A stretch of DNA of 64,000 bases from NCBI GenBank assembly GCA_963783855.1, contig CAWAPE010000004.1, positions 62,001 to 126,000 on the forward strand, read 5' to 3'. A program made the translations under genes and the position numbers. The stretch comes from JAKAGZ01 sp963783855. Lineage in GTDB: Bacteria; Bacteroidota; Ignavibacteria; Ignavibacteriales; Ignavibacteriaceae. Under the pieces are notes generated by a model. It was not told the origin of the DNA and ran no database searches. It saw nothing but the letters and a program-made list of their open reading frames with translations. Below are positions 54,173-62,368 of this stretch, in pieces. The first letter of the stretch is position 1; each line of letters opens with the position of its first letter.

Positions 54173-54811
54173 TTATTCTATTGCTGATTCATTAATTACA
54201 ACGTTTACAGCCTCTTTGCATGATGCATAATCGTAACCGCGCGAAGAAAGAAAAGTATAAAGCTTTTGTTTTAATTTCATTTCATCGGGTGTTCTGTCTT
54301 TAAGCAGTCTGTATTTTTTACGAACAAGTTCAATGGCATTGCCAACATCATTTCCTTCAGGAAACTTTTTACTAAGCACAATATCAATAACGGCGGAATT
54401 TACTCCGCGTTTCATTAACTCTGCTTTAATTTTATTTCTTCCCCATAATTTCAGGCGAATATTTTCATCGGCAAAAATTTCAGAAAATTCCTCATCATTC
54501 AGATATCCACCTTCGACAAGTTCTGTAATAACCCCTTCAATCAGTTTATCATCATATTTTTTTCGTCTTAGTTTTGTCCTGATTTCAAAAGCAGAATGAT
54601 GCCTCCGGGCAATGTATGAATATGCCCTTTTCTTGATATAGTGTTTCTGATTTTCTTCTATTAATAATTCAAAATGGCCGTCAGGAATTTCGATATTTTT
54701 CCTTAGGCCATTTTTTAAGAAAACTTCATAGCTTAGAAAGAGTTTTTCATCGTTGTCCAGATAGACTATAACGTTATTTTCGTCTTTCTTTGCTACTCTT
54801 ACTATTTTCAT
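54173..54811 (-). CDS. recX: RecX regulatory protein
   Basis: The 212-residue protein has the RecX three-helix repeats: SYIARRHHSAFEIRTKLRRKKYDDKLIEGVITELVEGGYLNDEEFSE near the middle and LKLWGRNKIKAELMKRGVN next. RecX binds and restrains RecA filaments. It follows recA by nine bases on the same strand, the usual order. Confidence 0.92.
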   Translation of the reverse strand: MKIVRVAKKDENNVIVYLDNDEKLFLSYEVFLKNGLRKNIEIPDGHFELLIEENQKHYIKKRAYSYIARRHHSAFEIRTKLRRKKYDDKLIEGVITELVEGGYLNDEEFSEIFADENIRLKLWGRNKIKAELMKRGVNSAVIDIVLSKKFPEGNDVGNAIELVRKKYRLLKDRTPDEMKLKQKLYTFLSSRGYDYASCKEAVNVVINESAIE

Positions 54812-54820
54812 TTCAGGTTA

Positions 54821-55888
54821 TTATTTGGAGCCTTTTTTACTTTTGGTTTTATCTCCAGCTGGTTCCGCTTTTTTATCCTCTTCCTTATTCCCCATTAACA
54901 TACCAAGTTTTGTCTTTACATCAGTTTGAACCTTTGTATATAATTCAGGGCTTTCCAGCATTCTCTGCCTGAACTGTTCTCTACCCTGGAATCTTTCTTC
55001 TTCATATGTAAACCATGCACCGCTTTTTTTAACAATCCCAAAATTTGTTGCAAGGTCCAGAAGGTCTCCTGATTTGCTTATTCCTTCATTATAAAGTATA
55101 TCAAATTCAACTTCTTTGAAAGGCGGAGCAACCTTGCTCTTCACAATTTTTACTCTGGTTCTGTTACCAATTACATTTGTTCCATCTTTTATTGCAGCAA
55201 TTCTTCTAATATCCATTCTTAATGAAGCATAAAATTTAAGGGCGTTTCCTCCGGTTGTGGTTTCAGGATTTCCAAACATAATACCGATTTTTTGTCTCAA
55301 CTGGTTTATAAAAATCACAGAAGTTTTTGATTTTGAAATCGCTCCTGTTAGTTTTCTCAACGCCTGTGACATCAATCTTGCCTGAACTGCCATGGTAGCA
55401 TCACCCATCTCGCCTTCTATTTCTGATCTTGGTACGAGAGCTGCGACAGAATCGATTACGATAATATCCAGAGCGTTGCTTCTAACCAGAGTATCTGTAA
55501 TTTCAAGAGCCTGCTCACCAAAATCAGGTTGAGAAATTAACAGATTAGCTGTATCAACTCCGAGTCTTTTTGCATAATTAACATCCAGCGCATGCTCTGC
55601 ATCAATGAATGCTGCAAGGCCGCCTGCTTTTTGTGCTTCTGCAATTATATGAAGACATAATGTAGTTTTACCACTGGATTCAGGTCCGTAAATTTCAATA
55701 ACCCTCCCCCTTGGAACACCACCAATACCAAGTGCATAGTCAAGAGATAGTGCGCCTGTAGGAATTGACTCCATTGGAACAATTACTCCATCACCCAATT
55801 TCATAATTGATCCTTTGCCATAAGTCTTTTCGATACTGGCAATCGCGTCATCAATAATTTTCAATTTTTGTTCTCTATCCGAACTCAT
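54821..55888 (-). CDS. recA: Recombinase RecA
   Basis: The 355-residue protein has Walker A GPESSGKTTLC, Walker B LDIIVIDSVAALVP and the loops MGDATMAVQARLMSQALRKL and FINQLRQKIGIMFGNPETTTGGNALKFYAS. It drives strand exchange and LexA cleavage. The C-terminus is acidic and lysine-rich, as usual. Its start overlaps the upstream ThpR gene by four bases, and recX follows it. Confidence 0.98.
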   Translation of the reverse strand: MSSDREQKLKIIDDAIASIEKTYGKGSIMKLGDGVIVPMESIPTGALSLDYALGIGGVPRGRVIEIYGPESSGKTTLCLHIIAEAQKAGGLAAFIDAEHALDVNYAKRLGVDTANLLISQPDFGEQALEITDTLVRSNALDIIVIDSVAALVPRSEIEGEMGDATMAVQARLMSQALRKLTGAISKSKTSVIFINQLRQKIGIMFGNPETTTGGNALKFYASLRMDIRRIAAIKDGTNVIGNRTRVKIVKSKVAPPFKEVEFDILYNEGISKSGDLLDLATNFGIVKKSGAWFTYEEERFQGREQFRQRMLESPELYTKVQTDVKTKLGMLMGNKEEDKKAEPAGDKTKSKKGSK

Positions 55889-56448
55889 CCTTCCTCCATA
55901 TCTTTTAATTTATAATTTTTAATTTCGTTGTATATCGACCCACCAGGCCGAAGTTCACTTTTAATTAAGGCTACATTATTGCAAGTAAACAAGTTTTGTG
56001 GAATGCTAAACTTTTCAAATCCTTCAATAAAACTTTCACCGGGATTCCCCTTAAATCTCAAAATTGTGATGTGGGTTTTAAACTTCCTTTTTTCCTTCGG
56101 GATTGAAAACTTTTCCAGTCGGGAATTTAGTTCATCGGTTAAAGTGAAAATTTTTTCACTCGTATGCAACCCCACCCATAAAATTTTTGGAACACCGTGG
56201 TAATGAAAACATCCAAATCCGGTAAGGTTACACTTAAATGCCGGGTAATTTTGTATAAATTCTAATTCTTTTACAATTCCGGCAATTTTTTGCTCTTTAA
56301 CTTCACCTATAAATTTTAATGTAAGATGAAGTTTTTCCTTCTTCTCCCACCTTAATTTTTCACTTCCTTTATAAGCCTGATTCCTAAAAGATACGATATC
56401 GTCTAATATTTTATCAGGAATCTTTAACGCAACAAAGAGCCTAGTCAT
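55885..56448 (-). CDS. thpR: RNA 2',3'-cyclic phosphodiesterase (ThpR/LigT)
   Basis: The 187-residue 2H protein has the two catalytic HxT/S motifs, HLTLKFIGE near residue 44 and HITILRFKG near residue 126. It hydrolyses 2',3'-cyclic phosphate ends of RNA; the E. coli enzyme also ligates. It overlaps cinA by eight bases upstream and recA by four downstream, the cinA-thpR-recA order found in many bacteria. Confidence 0.9.
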   Translation of the reverse strand: MTRLFVALKIPDKILDDIVSFRNQAYKGSEKLRWEKKEKLHLTLKFIGEVKEQKIAGIVKELEFIQNYPAFKCNLTGFGCFHYHGVPKILWVGLHTSEKIFTLTDELNSRLEKFSIPKEKRKFKTHITILRFKGNPGESFIEGFEKFSIPQNLFTCNNVALIKSELRPGGSIYNEIKNYKLKDMEEG

Positions 56449-57697
56449 CCAGAGATATTCCCAGCAGAGTTCGTCGAATCATATCCAGTGCTGCCTGAGT
56501 TGCGCGCTGTTTATTTAAAATTCGGTCATTGCCAAATTGAAATTCTTGAGCTGTACATACTTTCTCATCACATAATCCAATATACACAAGTCCAACAGGT
56601 TTATTTGTTGTGGCACCAGTTGGTCCAAGAATGCCGGTAATAGAAACTCCCAGGTCTGTTCCGCTAATAGATTTTACGCCTTCTGCCATCTGCCTTGCCA
56701 CCTCCAGACTAACTGCACCGTGCTCCGCTATTGTATCTTCATTAACTTTCAGTATTTCCACTTTTGAAGCATTACTGTACGAAACAATACCTCGTTCAAA
56801 ATAGGCACTACTTCCGGGAACATTGGTCATGAGATTTGATATACTTCCACCTGTACAAGATTCTGCAAGAGCAATGGTTAACCCCCTTTCTTTTAATAAC
56901 CTAGCTATTACTTCTTCAAGTAATTCATTCTCCCTGCTGAATATAAACCTGCCGGCTTTTCCCCTAATCTTTTGCTCAATTTCACTAAGCTTATTTTTAG
57001 CATTTTCTTCATCTTTAGCTTTAACTGTTATTCTCAGTTTTACACCATATTGGCTCGGAAGAAACGCCAGCTTTGCTCCCTGAAGGATTTCTTCAAGATC
57101 ACCTAGTTTTTCAAATAAAGCAGATTCAGGAATTCCAGTAGTTTGGAGAGTTTTGCGAAGTGTAAATATCTTATTATCGATCAGTTTATCCTGCAAACCA
57201 GGCAGGACAAATGAAGTCATCATCTCCTGCATTTCATATGGAACACCCGGCATAACTACGAATACTTTATTTTGTTCTTCAATCCAGAAGCCGGGAGCAG
57301 TTCCCCTTGAATTACGAATTACATTTGCAATTTTAGGTACAAGAGCCTGGCCTTCATTGACTTTTGTTACTTTCCTTCCCCGTAATTTAAAGAGAGTGTG
57401 AATATCTTCAAGCACTTCTTTGTTTTGTACAAGTTCTGTATTAAAAAACTTAACCACGCATTGGCGTGTAATATCATCATGAGTAGGGCCTAATCCGCCT
57501 GTAACAACCACAAGGTCATTATTTTCCCAGCAGGCTCCAAATTCTTTTAATATTTCTTCTTCATCATCTGCAACCACTGAACTCTTTTTAACAAAGACCT
57601 GTGCCTCAGAAAGCTTTTCGCCAATATAGCCGGCATTTGTGTTCAGGGTTTGCCCGATTAATATTTCATCTCCGATCGTTATTATATGAGCATCCAT
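56441..57697 (-). CDS. cinA: CinA, competence/damage-inducible protein with NMN deamidase domain
   Basis: The 418-residue protein has an N-terminal MoaB-like domain (IITIGDEILIGQTLNTN, TGGLGPTHDDIT) that acts as ADP-ribose pyrophosphatase, and a C-terminal CinA domain (LALAESCTGGSISNLMTNVPGSS, GILGPTGATTNKPVG) with NMN deamidase activity. It recycles pyridine nucleotides. It is upstream of thpR and recA in one unit, separated from pgpA by 15 bases. Confidence 0.93.
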   Translation of the reverse strand: MDAHIITIGDEILIGQTLNTNAGYIGEKLSEAQVFVKKSSVVADDEEEILKEFGACWENNDLVVVTGGLGPTHDDITRQCVVKFFNTELVQNKEVLEDIHTLFKLRGRKVTKVNEGQALVPKIANVIRNSRGTAPGFWIEEQNKVFVVMPGVPYEMQEMMTSFVLPGLQDKLIDNKIFTLRKTLQTTGIPESALFEKLGDLEEILQGAKLAFLPSQYGVKLRITVKAKDEENAKNKLSEIEQKIRGKAGRFIFSRENELLEEVIARLLKERGLTIALAESCTGGSISNLMTNVPGSSAYFERGIVSYSNASKVEILKVNEDTIAEHGAVSLEVARQMAEGVKSISGTDLGVSITGILGPTGATTNKPVGLVYIGLCDEKVCTAQEFQFGNDRILNKQRATQAALDMIRRTLLGISLDD

Positions 57698-57712
57698 AAA
57701 TTATCTTATTTG

Positions 57713-58168
57713 TTAAAGTGTAAAAATACGCAAAAAAACCTGAAGAATTATTAGTGTATAAACAGCAGAAACTACATCATCTATCATTATTCCAAGGCCT
57801 CCATCAAGTTGTTCAAGGCTACGGGCCGGCCAGGGTTTAATAATATCCAATATCCGCCAAATAATAAAAGCAGTTACGGATATTATTATTGTTTTGGGCA
57901 GGAATAACAAAGAAATCCACATCCCTACAAATTCGTCAATAGTACATTGGCCGGGATCTTTACCATATACTTTTTCAAATTTATTGCCAACGTAAACGCC
58001 GTAAAAGCTAAAGATTAATATAGCTGGAATCAATACCAGAGGCTTTTCAAAACCGGGTATATAATAAATAAATAATGCAGCAAGACTTCCAAATGTTCCC
58101 GGGGCGAAAGGAATGAATCCAGTGAAGAACCCGGAGCCAAGAGTTTTTTCAAATAGATTAAGTTTCAT
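57713..58168 (-). CDS. pgpA: Phosphatidylglycerophosphatase A
   Basis: The 151-residue membrane protein has the PgpA signature FIPFAPGTFGSLAAL near the N-terminus, the DEFVGMWISLL motif and the end DGGLGIMIDDVVSAVYT, over three to four transmembrane helices. It removes phosphate from phosphatidylglycerophosphate in the inner membrane. It overlaps pgsA by 11 bases, so the two consecutive steps are coupled. Confidence 0.92.
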   Translation of the reverse strand: MKLNLFEKTLGSGFFTGFIPFAPGTFGSLAALFIYYIPGFEKPLVLIPAILIFSFYGVYVGNKFEKVYGKDPGQCTIDEFVGMWISLLFLPKTIIISVTAFIIWRILDIIKPWPARSLEQLDGGLGIMIDDVVSAVYTLIILQVFLRIFTL

Positions 58169-58754
58169 TATGAAATAGCTTTAAAACTAAATGTCTGTTC
58201 TTATAAAGGTATGTTATGCCCGAGTGAAAAGTTATAGCCGTGATAAACAGCATAGTGAAATAGATTAGTTTATCATCCATTAAAACCGAGAATGTTTTTT
58301 CGTGTCCTGTGTAAATCTGAACGGTATATTTGCCAACATAAACTACCAAAAGGTAGTACAGAAATGTCATTTGAAGCAGGGTTTTCCATTTTGCGTAATA
58401 ACTTGTGGGAAATGATCTTCCTTTATAGTCGGCATAGGCCCTGAGCGTGGTTATAATCAGATCCCTTACAATTATAATTATTACCATCCAAAGAGGAATT
58501 AGATTTAGAATAACAAACCCGATGAAAGCCGCTGAGGTTAGTATTTTATCAGCTAAAGGATCCCAAAATTTGCCCCAGCTGGTAATATAATTAAATTTTC
58601 TTGCGAGCCATCCATCGTACCAATCTGTAAGAGCTGCAATAATAAAAACAGCAAGGGAGATTTGTTTCAGCAAAGGATCTTCTGAAAGAAAAAGAAACAG
58701 GTATACCGGGGTAAGTATAATTCGTAAAACTGTTAACTGGTTAGGTAATACCAT
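58158..58754 (-). CDS. pgsA: CDP-diacylglycerol-glycerol-3-phosphate 3-phosphatidyltransferase
   Basis: The 198-residue membrane protein has the CDP-alcohol phosphotransferase motif DGWLAR-x8-G-x3-D-x3-D (starting near residue 45) and several transmembrane helices. It makes phosphatidylglycerophosphate, which the next gene product (PgpA) dephosphorylates. It follows the DUF971 gene by six bases. Confidence 0.94.
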   Translation of the reverse strand: MVLPNQLTVLRIILTPVYLFLFLSEDPLLKQISLAVFIIAALTDWYDGWLARKFNYITSWGKFWDPLADKILTSAAFIGFVILNLIPLWMVIIIIVRDLIITTLRAYADYKGRSFPTSYYAKWKTLLQMTFLYYLLVVYVGKYTVQIYTGHEKTFSVLMDDKLIYFTMLFITAITFHSGITYLYKNRHLVLKLFHNET

Positions 58755-58760
58755 TTATAA

Positions 58761-59057
58761 TTATTTGTCTTCTGCTAAATTTTTAAGGAATGGGTACTCG
58801 TATATTCCCTGATTGTGTCCATCCTCCCAGGCAACCTGAATAGCATAACTACCGATCTGATTCACTGAAGCTATTCTTTTCTGATTTGCGTTATAAATCG
58901 GTAGATAATTTTTGCCCATTTTTTCCCTTGAAGTTATACAACTTGCACAGGGGCAAAGCTTCCTTAGCTTTTCAAGAGATATTACAGAGCTGGCTCCATC
59001 ATCCCACACAATTGATATATCTACATTCTGTTTTACTTTTATCCGAACAGGATTCAT
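58761..59057 (-). CDS. DUF971 domain protein
   Basis: The 98-residue protein has the DUF971 features: IVWDDGASSVISLEKLRKLCPCASC with a CPCASC cluster near residue 36 and GSYAIQVAWEDGHNQGIYEYPFL at the end. DUF971 domains occur in iron-sulfur and carnitine-related proteins, and the CxCxxC may bind metal. The function is not known. It overlaps the stop of purC by one base and precedes pgsA by six. Confidence 0.82.
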   Translation of the reverse strand: MNPVRIKVKQNVDISIVWDDGASSVISLEKLRKLCPCASCITSREKMGKNYLPIYNANQKRIASVNQIGSYAIQVAWEDGHNQGIYEYPFLKNLAEDK

Positions 59058-59953
59058 CAGAGTAATTTTTCTCCCGTCAACTTGTATAAAACTTCCAGAT
59101 ATTTTTCACTTGTCTTTTGTATAATTTCTTCAGGCAAATGAGGCGGGGGCGGCTGTTTATTAAAATTAATAGAAAGCAGGTAATTTCTTACAAATTGTTT
59201 GTCATAACTTTGCTGTGTCTCCCCTACCTTGTAAGATTCTTCAGGCCAGAATCTTGAAGAATCCGGAGTTAATAATTCATCAACCAAAATTACTTCATCA
59301 TCAATTAAACCAAATTCCATTTTTGTATCTGCTATTATAATTCCTTCTTTTAACGCATAATTTGAAGCATGATTATAAACATCAAGCGTAGCTTTTTTAA
59401 CTTCTTTTAGTGATTCTTTATCTATTATTTTTTCTGCCTGGGCAATCGAAATATTTTCATCGTGATCTCCGATTTCTGCCTTTGTAGAAGGCGTAAAAAT
59501 TGGTTCGGGCAACTTTTCTGATTCCTGCAGATCAGAGGGTAAATCTATTCCTGAAATTTGTCCGGTTTTCTTATAATCGTTCCAGCCAGAGCCTGAGATA
59601 TATCCTCTTACAATACATTCAATTGGGATAACCTCCGCCTTTTTTACAAGCATTGACCGGTCTTCTATCTCTTCTTTATATTTTCTGCATTCTACCGGAT
59701 ATTCATCCACAAAAGTACTTACAACGTGATTGCGCACTATGTTTTTAGTTTCGTTAAACCAGAATTCTGAAATTTTAGTAAGAACTTTTCCCTTTTGGGG
59801 AATTCCCTGCGACATTATAACATCGAACGCAGAAAGCCTGTCAGTTGAAACTATTAAATAATATTCCCCAACATCGTAAACATCTCTAACTTTCCCTCTT
59901 TTGGCTAATTTTAGATCAGGAAAGTTAGTTTCAAGGATTATTTTGGGATTCAT
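59057..59953 (-). CDS. purC: SAICAR synthetase
   Basis: The ATG at 59953 has GGAAGAG just upstream and matches the usual start; the longer frame to 60007 adds 18 odd residues. The 298-residue protein has KRGKVRDVYDVG, SDRLSAFDV, IPIECIVRGYISGSGW and the ADTKMEFGL motif. The long form resembles the yeast-type PurC. It condenses CAIR with aspartate in purine synthesis. It overlaps the DUF971 gene by one base. Confidence 0.95.
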   Translation of the reverse strand: MNPKIILETNFPDLKLAKRGKVRDVYDVGEYYLIVSTDRLSAFDVIMSQGIPQKGKVLTKISEFWFNETKNIVRNHVVSTFVDEYPVECRKYKEEIEDRSMLVKKAEVIPIECIVRGYISGSGWNDYKKTGQISGIDLPSDLQESEKLPEPIFTPSTKAEIGDHDENISIAQAEKIIDKESLKEVKKATLDVYNHASNYALKEGIIIADTKMEFGLIDDEVILVDELLTPDSSRFWPEESYKVGETQQSYDKQFVRNYLLSINFNKQPPPPHLPEEIIQKTSEKYLEVLYKLTGEKLL

Positions 59954-60049
59954 TGGCTCTTCCGAAAGTTTATTGACAAATATATAAATGGTGGCTTGAG
60001 AATACAATAAAGAAATGGGGAAAAATCAATTTTTGAGCATCATAAAATT

Positions 60050-60958
60050 CTAATAGACATTTAGATCTTTGCCAACAATGATATTACCTTTATAACCGCC
60101 TTTCCTTACTGCGTTAATTAAATCCTGATCCGTAGCACCCATTCTTATAATATGCGTCATTATTAAGGTCTTTGGATTAGATTTGAGCGCAATTTTTCCA
60201 AGTTCTGTATCTGAGGTATGGAATTCTCTACAATATTGTGGCCAGTATTCTCCTCCAGGACGATTTTCAGGTTTCACTCTCGCACCGGCATAAACTTCAT
60301 GAACCAGTACATCCACACCTTTGGATGCTTCGATAACAGCATCACAAGGCCTTGTATCGCCTGAAATCACTATTGATCTGTCCGGAGTATCAATCCTGTA
60401 GCCAAACGCTTCTTTCCAGTTTCCATGCAAAACAGGAATTGCTGTTATTTTTACTCCGGTGCTATCATATACAACGCCCTTTGTAATTTCATGAACGTCC
60501 ACTTTGTACGCATCAGGTAATTCTTTTTCAAGCCCTTCAATTCTAACTTTAATATCTTCAGAATAAGCTTTAAGCAAAAGGTCAGTCATTCTTTTCAGTC
60601 CGTTTGGACCGTATACCTGTAAATGATTCACACGTCTCATAACCCAGGTAGTCAGTATAAGATCCGGATATCCGAGAGTATGATCACTGTGAAGATGAGT
60701 AATAAAAGTAGCTTCAGGACCGCTAATCGGAAGTTTAGCGGCATTGATTTGCCTCATTACTCCGTCACCAGAATCAAATAAAAAGACACGTTTATCATAT
60801 ACCACTGCTGTTGCTGGTCCCGAATTCGCGGGGCTAGGGTAAGGAGTTCCACTCCCTAAAATTATGACTTTAGTTTTACCTTCCTGTGCGTCAGCAAAAT
60901 TGGTTGCTATAATAAGCAATACGGATAGAATAATAACATTTGATAATATTTTTTTCAT
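60050..60958 (-). CDS. Exported MBL-fold metallo-hydrolase
   Basis: The 302-residue protein has a signal peptide (ending FADAQ) and a metallo-beta-lactamase fold resembling RNase Z/arylsulfatase: ILGSGTPYPSP near residue 33, THLHSDHTLGYPDL (H88, H90, D92, H93) and VISGDTRPCDAVIEAS with HEVYAGAR. It is exported, so RNA processing is unlikely; a periplasmic phosphodiesterase or sulfatase is more plausible. Substrate is unknown. It is not tightly linked to its neighbours. Confidence 0.82.
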   Translation of the reverse strand: MKKILSNVIILSVLLIIATNFADAQEGKTKVIILGSGTPYPSPANSGPATAVVYDKRVFLFDSGDGVMRQINAAKLPISGPEATFITHLHSDHTLGYPDLILTTWVMRRVNHLQVYGPNGLKRMTDLLLKAYSEDIKVRIEGLEKELPDAYKVDVHEITKGVVYDSTGVKITAIPVLHGNWKEAFGYRIDTPDRSIVISGDTRPCDAVIEASKGVDVLVHEVYAGARVKPENRPGGEYWPQYCREFHTSDTELGKIALKSNPKTLIMTHIIRMGATDQDLINAVRKGGYKGNIIVGKDLNVY

Positions 60959-61027
60959 ACGATTTTTTAGGCGGGTTTTGTTTTTACTGGCAGGAAAGCT
61001 ACAAAATATTAGGGTCAGATTAAACTA

Positions 61028-61651
61028 TTAGAAATAAATCTCATCACCAACAAAAACTACCTTCGTATCTGCAATATGATCATGAAGGCATTTTTTATTT
61101 TTTCCAAAAATAAATATCACATCAACAAACCAAATTATAATACCAAACACAGGGAATGATGAAACTACAGCAGGGATAAAATATCTAACAAGGTATGTTT
61201 TGGAAAGTGGAGGAACATTGCCCTCTTTATCTGTAATTTTTATTCCGATAATTTTTTTGCCGACTGTTTGTCCATATTTATAGAGATAGTAACCGTTCAC
61301 AAGAAAGTAAACCAGAATAGTAAATCCGACAAGAATAAAAAATAAAAATTCAAGGTACTGGCCATCGGCTGAAAATATTCTGCGAAAATCTATTGTGAAA
61401 AAGCTGCCATATAAAAATCTGAAAGCAAAAGTAGATATAATCCAGACTATACCTAAGTCAACTAAAAATGCAATCAATCTTAAACCGCGTGTTGCTAATT
61501 TACCTTCAAACGGCCCTGCTTTTTCCTTCTCTTTTTTTTCAATTTCTTTAAAAAGAATTTTTGCCTTTTCAGGTTCAGCGTCATTATCTATTGTACGATA
61601 TATATCATACAATTCCTGCAAAGTAAATTTTGAATAATCCATTTCTGACAT
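61028..61651 (-). CDS. RDD-family membrane protein
   Basis: The start at 61651 was chosen because the reading frame to 61708 adds 19 residues with an unusual sequence, while the later ATG begins MSEMDYSKFTLQELYDIY. The RDD domain covers the C-terminal half: LATRGLRLIAFLVDLGIVWIIS, YGQTVGKKIIGIKI and DVIFIFGKNKKCLHDHIADTKVV. Three transmembrane helices are present. RDD proteins may transport ions or solutes, but the role here is unknown. Confidence 0.82.
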   Translation of the reverse strand: MSEMDYSKFTLQELYDIYRTIDNDAEPEKAKILFKEIEKKEKEKAGPFEGKLATRGLRLIAFLVDLGIVWIISTFAFRFLYGSFFTIDFRRIFSADGQYLEFLFFILVGFTILVYFLVNGYYLYKYGQTVGKKIIGIKITDKEGNVPPLSKTYLVRYFIPAVVSSFPVFGIIIWFVDVIFIFGKNKKCLHDHIADTKVVFVGDEIYF

Positions 61652-61769
61652 AAATATTCCAAGTAAACTACAGGTAAAGTATTCAAAAACATCATTAACT
61701 GCATCCATTTTTATTTAATAGAAGACATAATTATGATGAACGGAGGAATAAGGCTGGATTTGGCAAACT

Positions 61770-61804
61770 AAAAAAGAGTGCCCTGAATTAAATACAGGGC
61801 ACTT
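61770..61804 (-). terminator. Intrinsic terminator after bfr
   Basis: On the minus strand AGTGCCCTG-loop-CAGGGCACT (61777-61803) is followed by T6. It lies ten bases past the bacterioferritin gene. Confidence 0.93.
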
Positions 61805-61813
61805 TAAATTAAC

Positions 61814-62308
61814 TTATGCAGGTGTTCCTGAATTTTGGCCCTTACTTCTTTCTATTGATTGCAAAGCGAGATACCTGTCACCAAATTTCTTAAGATTATC
61901 GAGTTCTGTATCGTATTTATCAAAATGTGTTTCTTCTTCAACAACCAGACTTTCAAACAATTGTTTTGAAACTGAATCTGCATTTGCAGAACATTCATTT
62001 GCCCACTGATTATATTCTTTGGCGCTATCTTCTTCCATTTTAGAGGCTTTCTTCAACATTTCCGCCACATCGTGAATTTTCTCAACCTCTCCACCAACTT
62101 CCATTTCCACTTCACCTTTCAGAAACAAAATTCTTTCAGCTAATCTTTCAACATGTAACATTTCAGCAATTGAAGTCATTTTAAAAAGATTTGCCAGCAA
62201 ATCATATCCCTGGTCATCACAATGAAAATGAAAATACATATACTGATGTACTGCGTGTAATTCATCAGCAACCGCTTTGTTTAATAATTTTATACTTTTC
62301 TCATGCAT
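61814..62308 (-). CDS. bfr: Bacterioferritin
   Basis: The 164-residue four-helix protein has the diiron ligands in VADELHAVHQYMYF (E17 region), EMLHVERLAERILFLKG (with E and H, plus the Met that ligates haem in Bfr) and VVEEETHFDKYDTEL. It stores iron as ferric mineral. It lies 60 bases downstream of the glycyl radical enzyme gene and ends at a strong terminator. The link to the radical enzyme is only by adjacency. Confidence 0.9.
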   Translation of the reverse strand: MHEKSIKLLNKAVADELHAVHQYMYFHFHCDDQGYDLLANLFKMTSIAEMLHVERLAERILFLKGEVEMEVGGEVEKIHDVAEMLKKASKMEEDSAKEYNQWANECSANADSVSKQLFESLVVEEETHFDKYDTELDNLKKFGDRYLALQSIERSKGQNSGTPA

Positions 62309-62368
62309 AATTTTCTCTCCTGAATATTTTATGTCAATTTAGAATTTGAATTTAGAAATCATAAATTT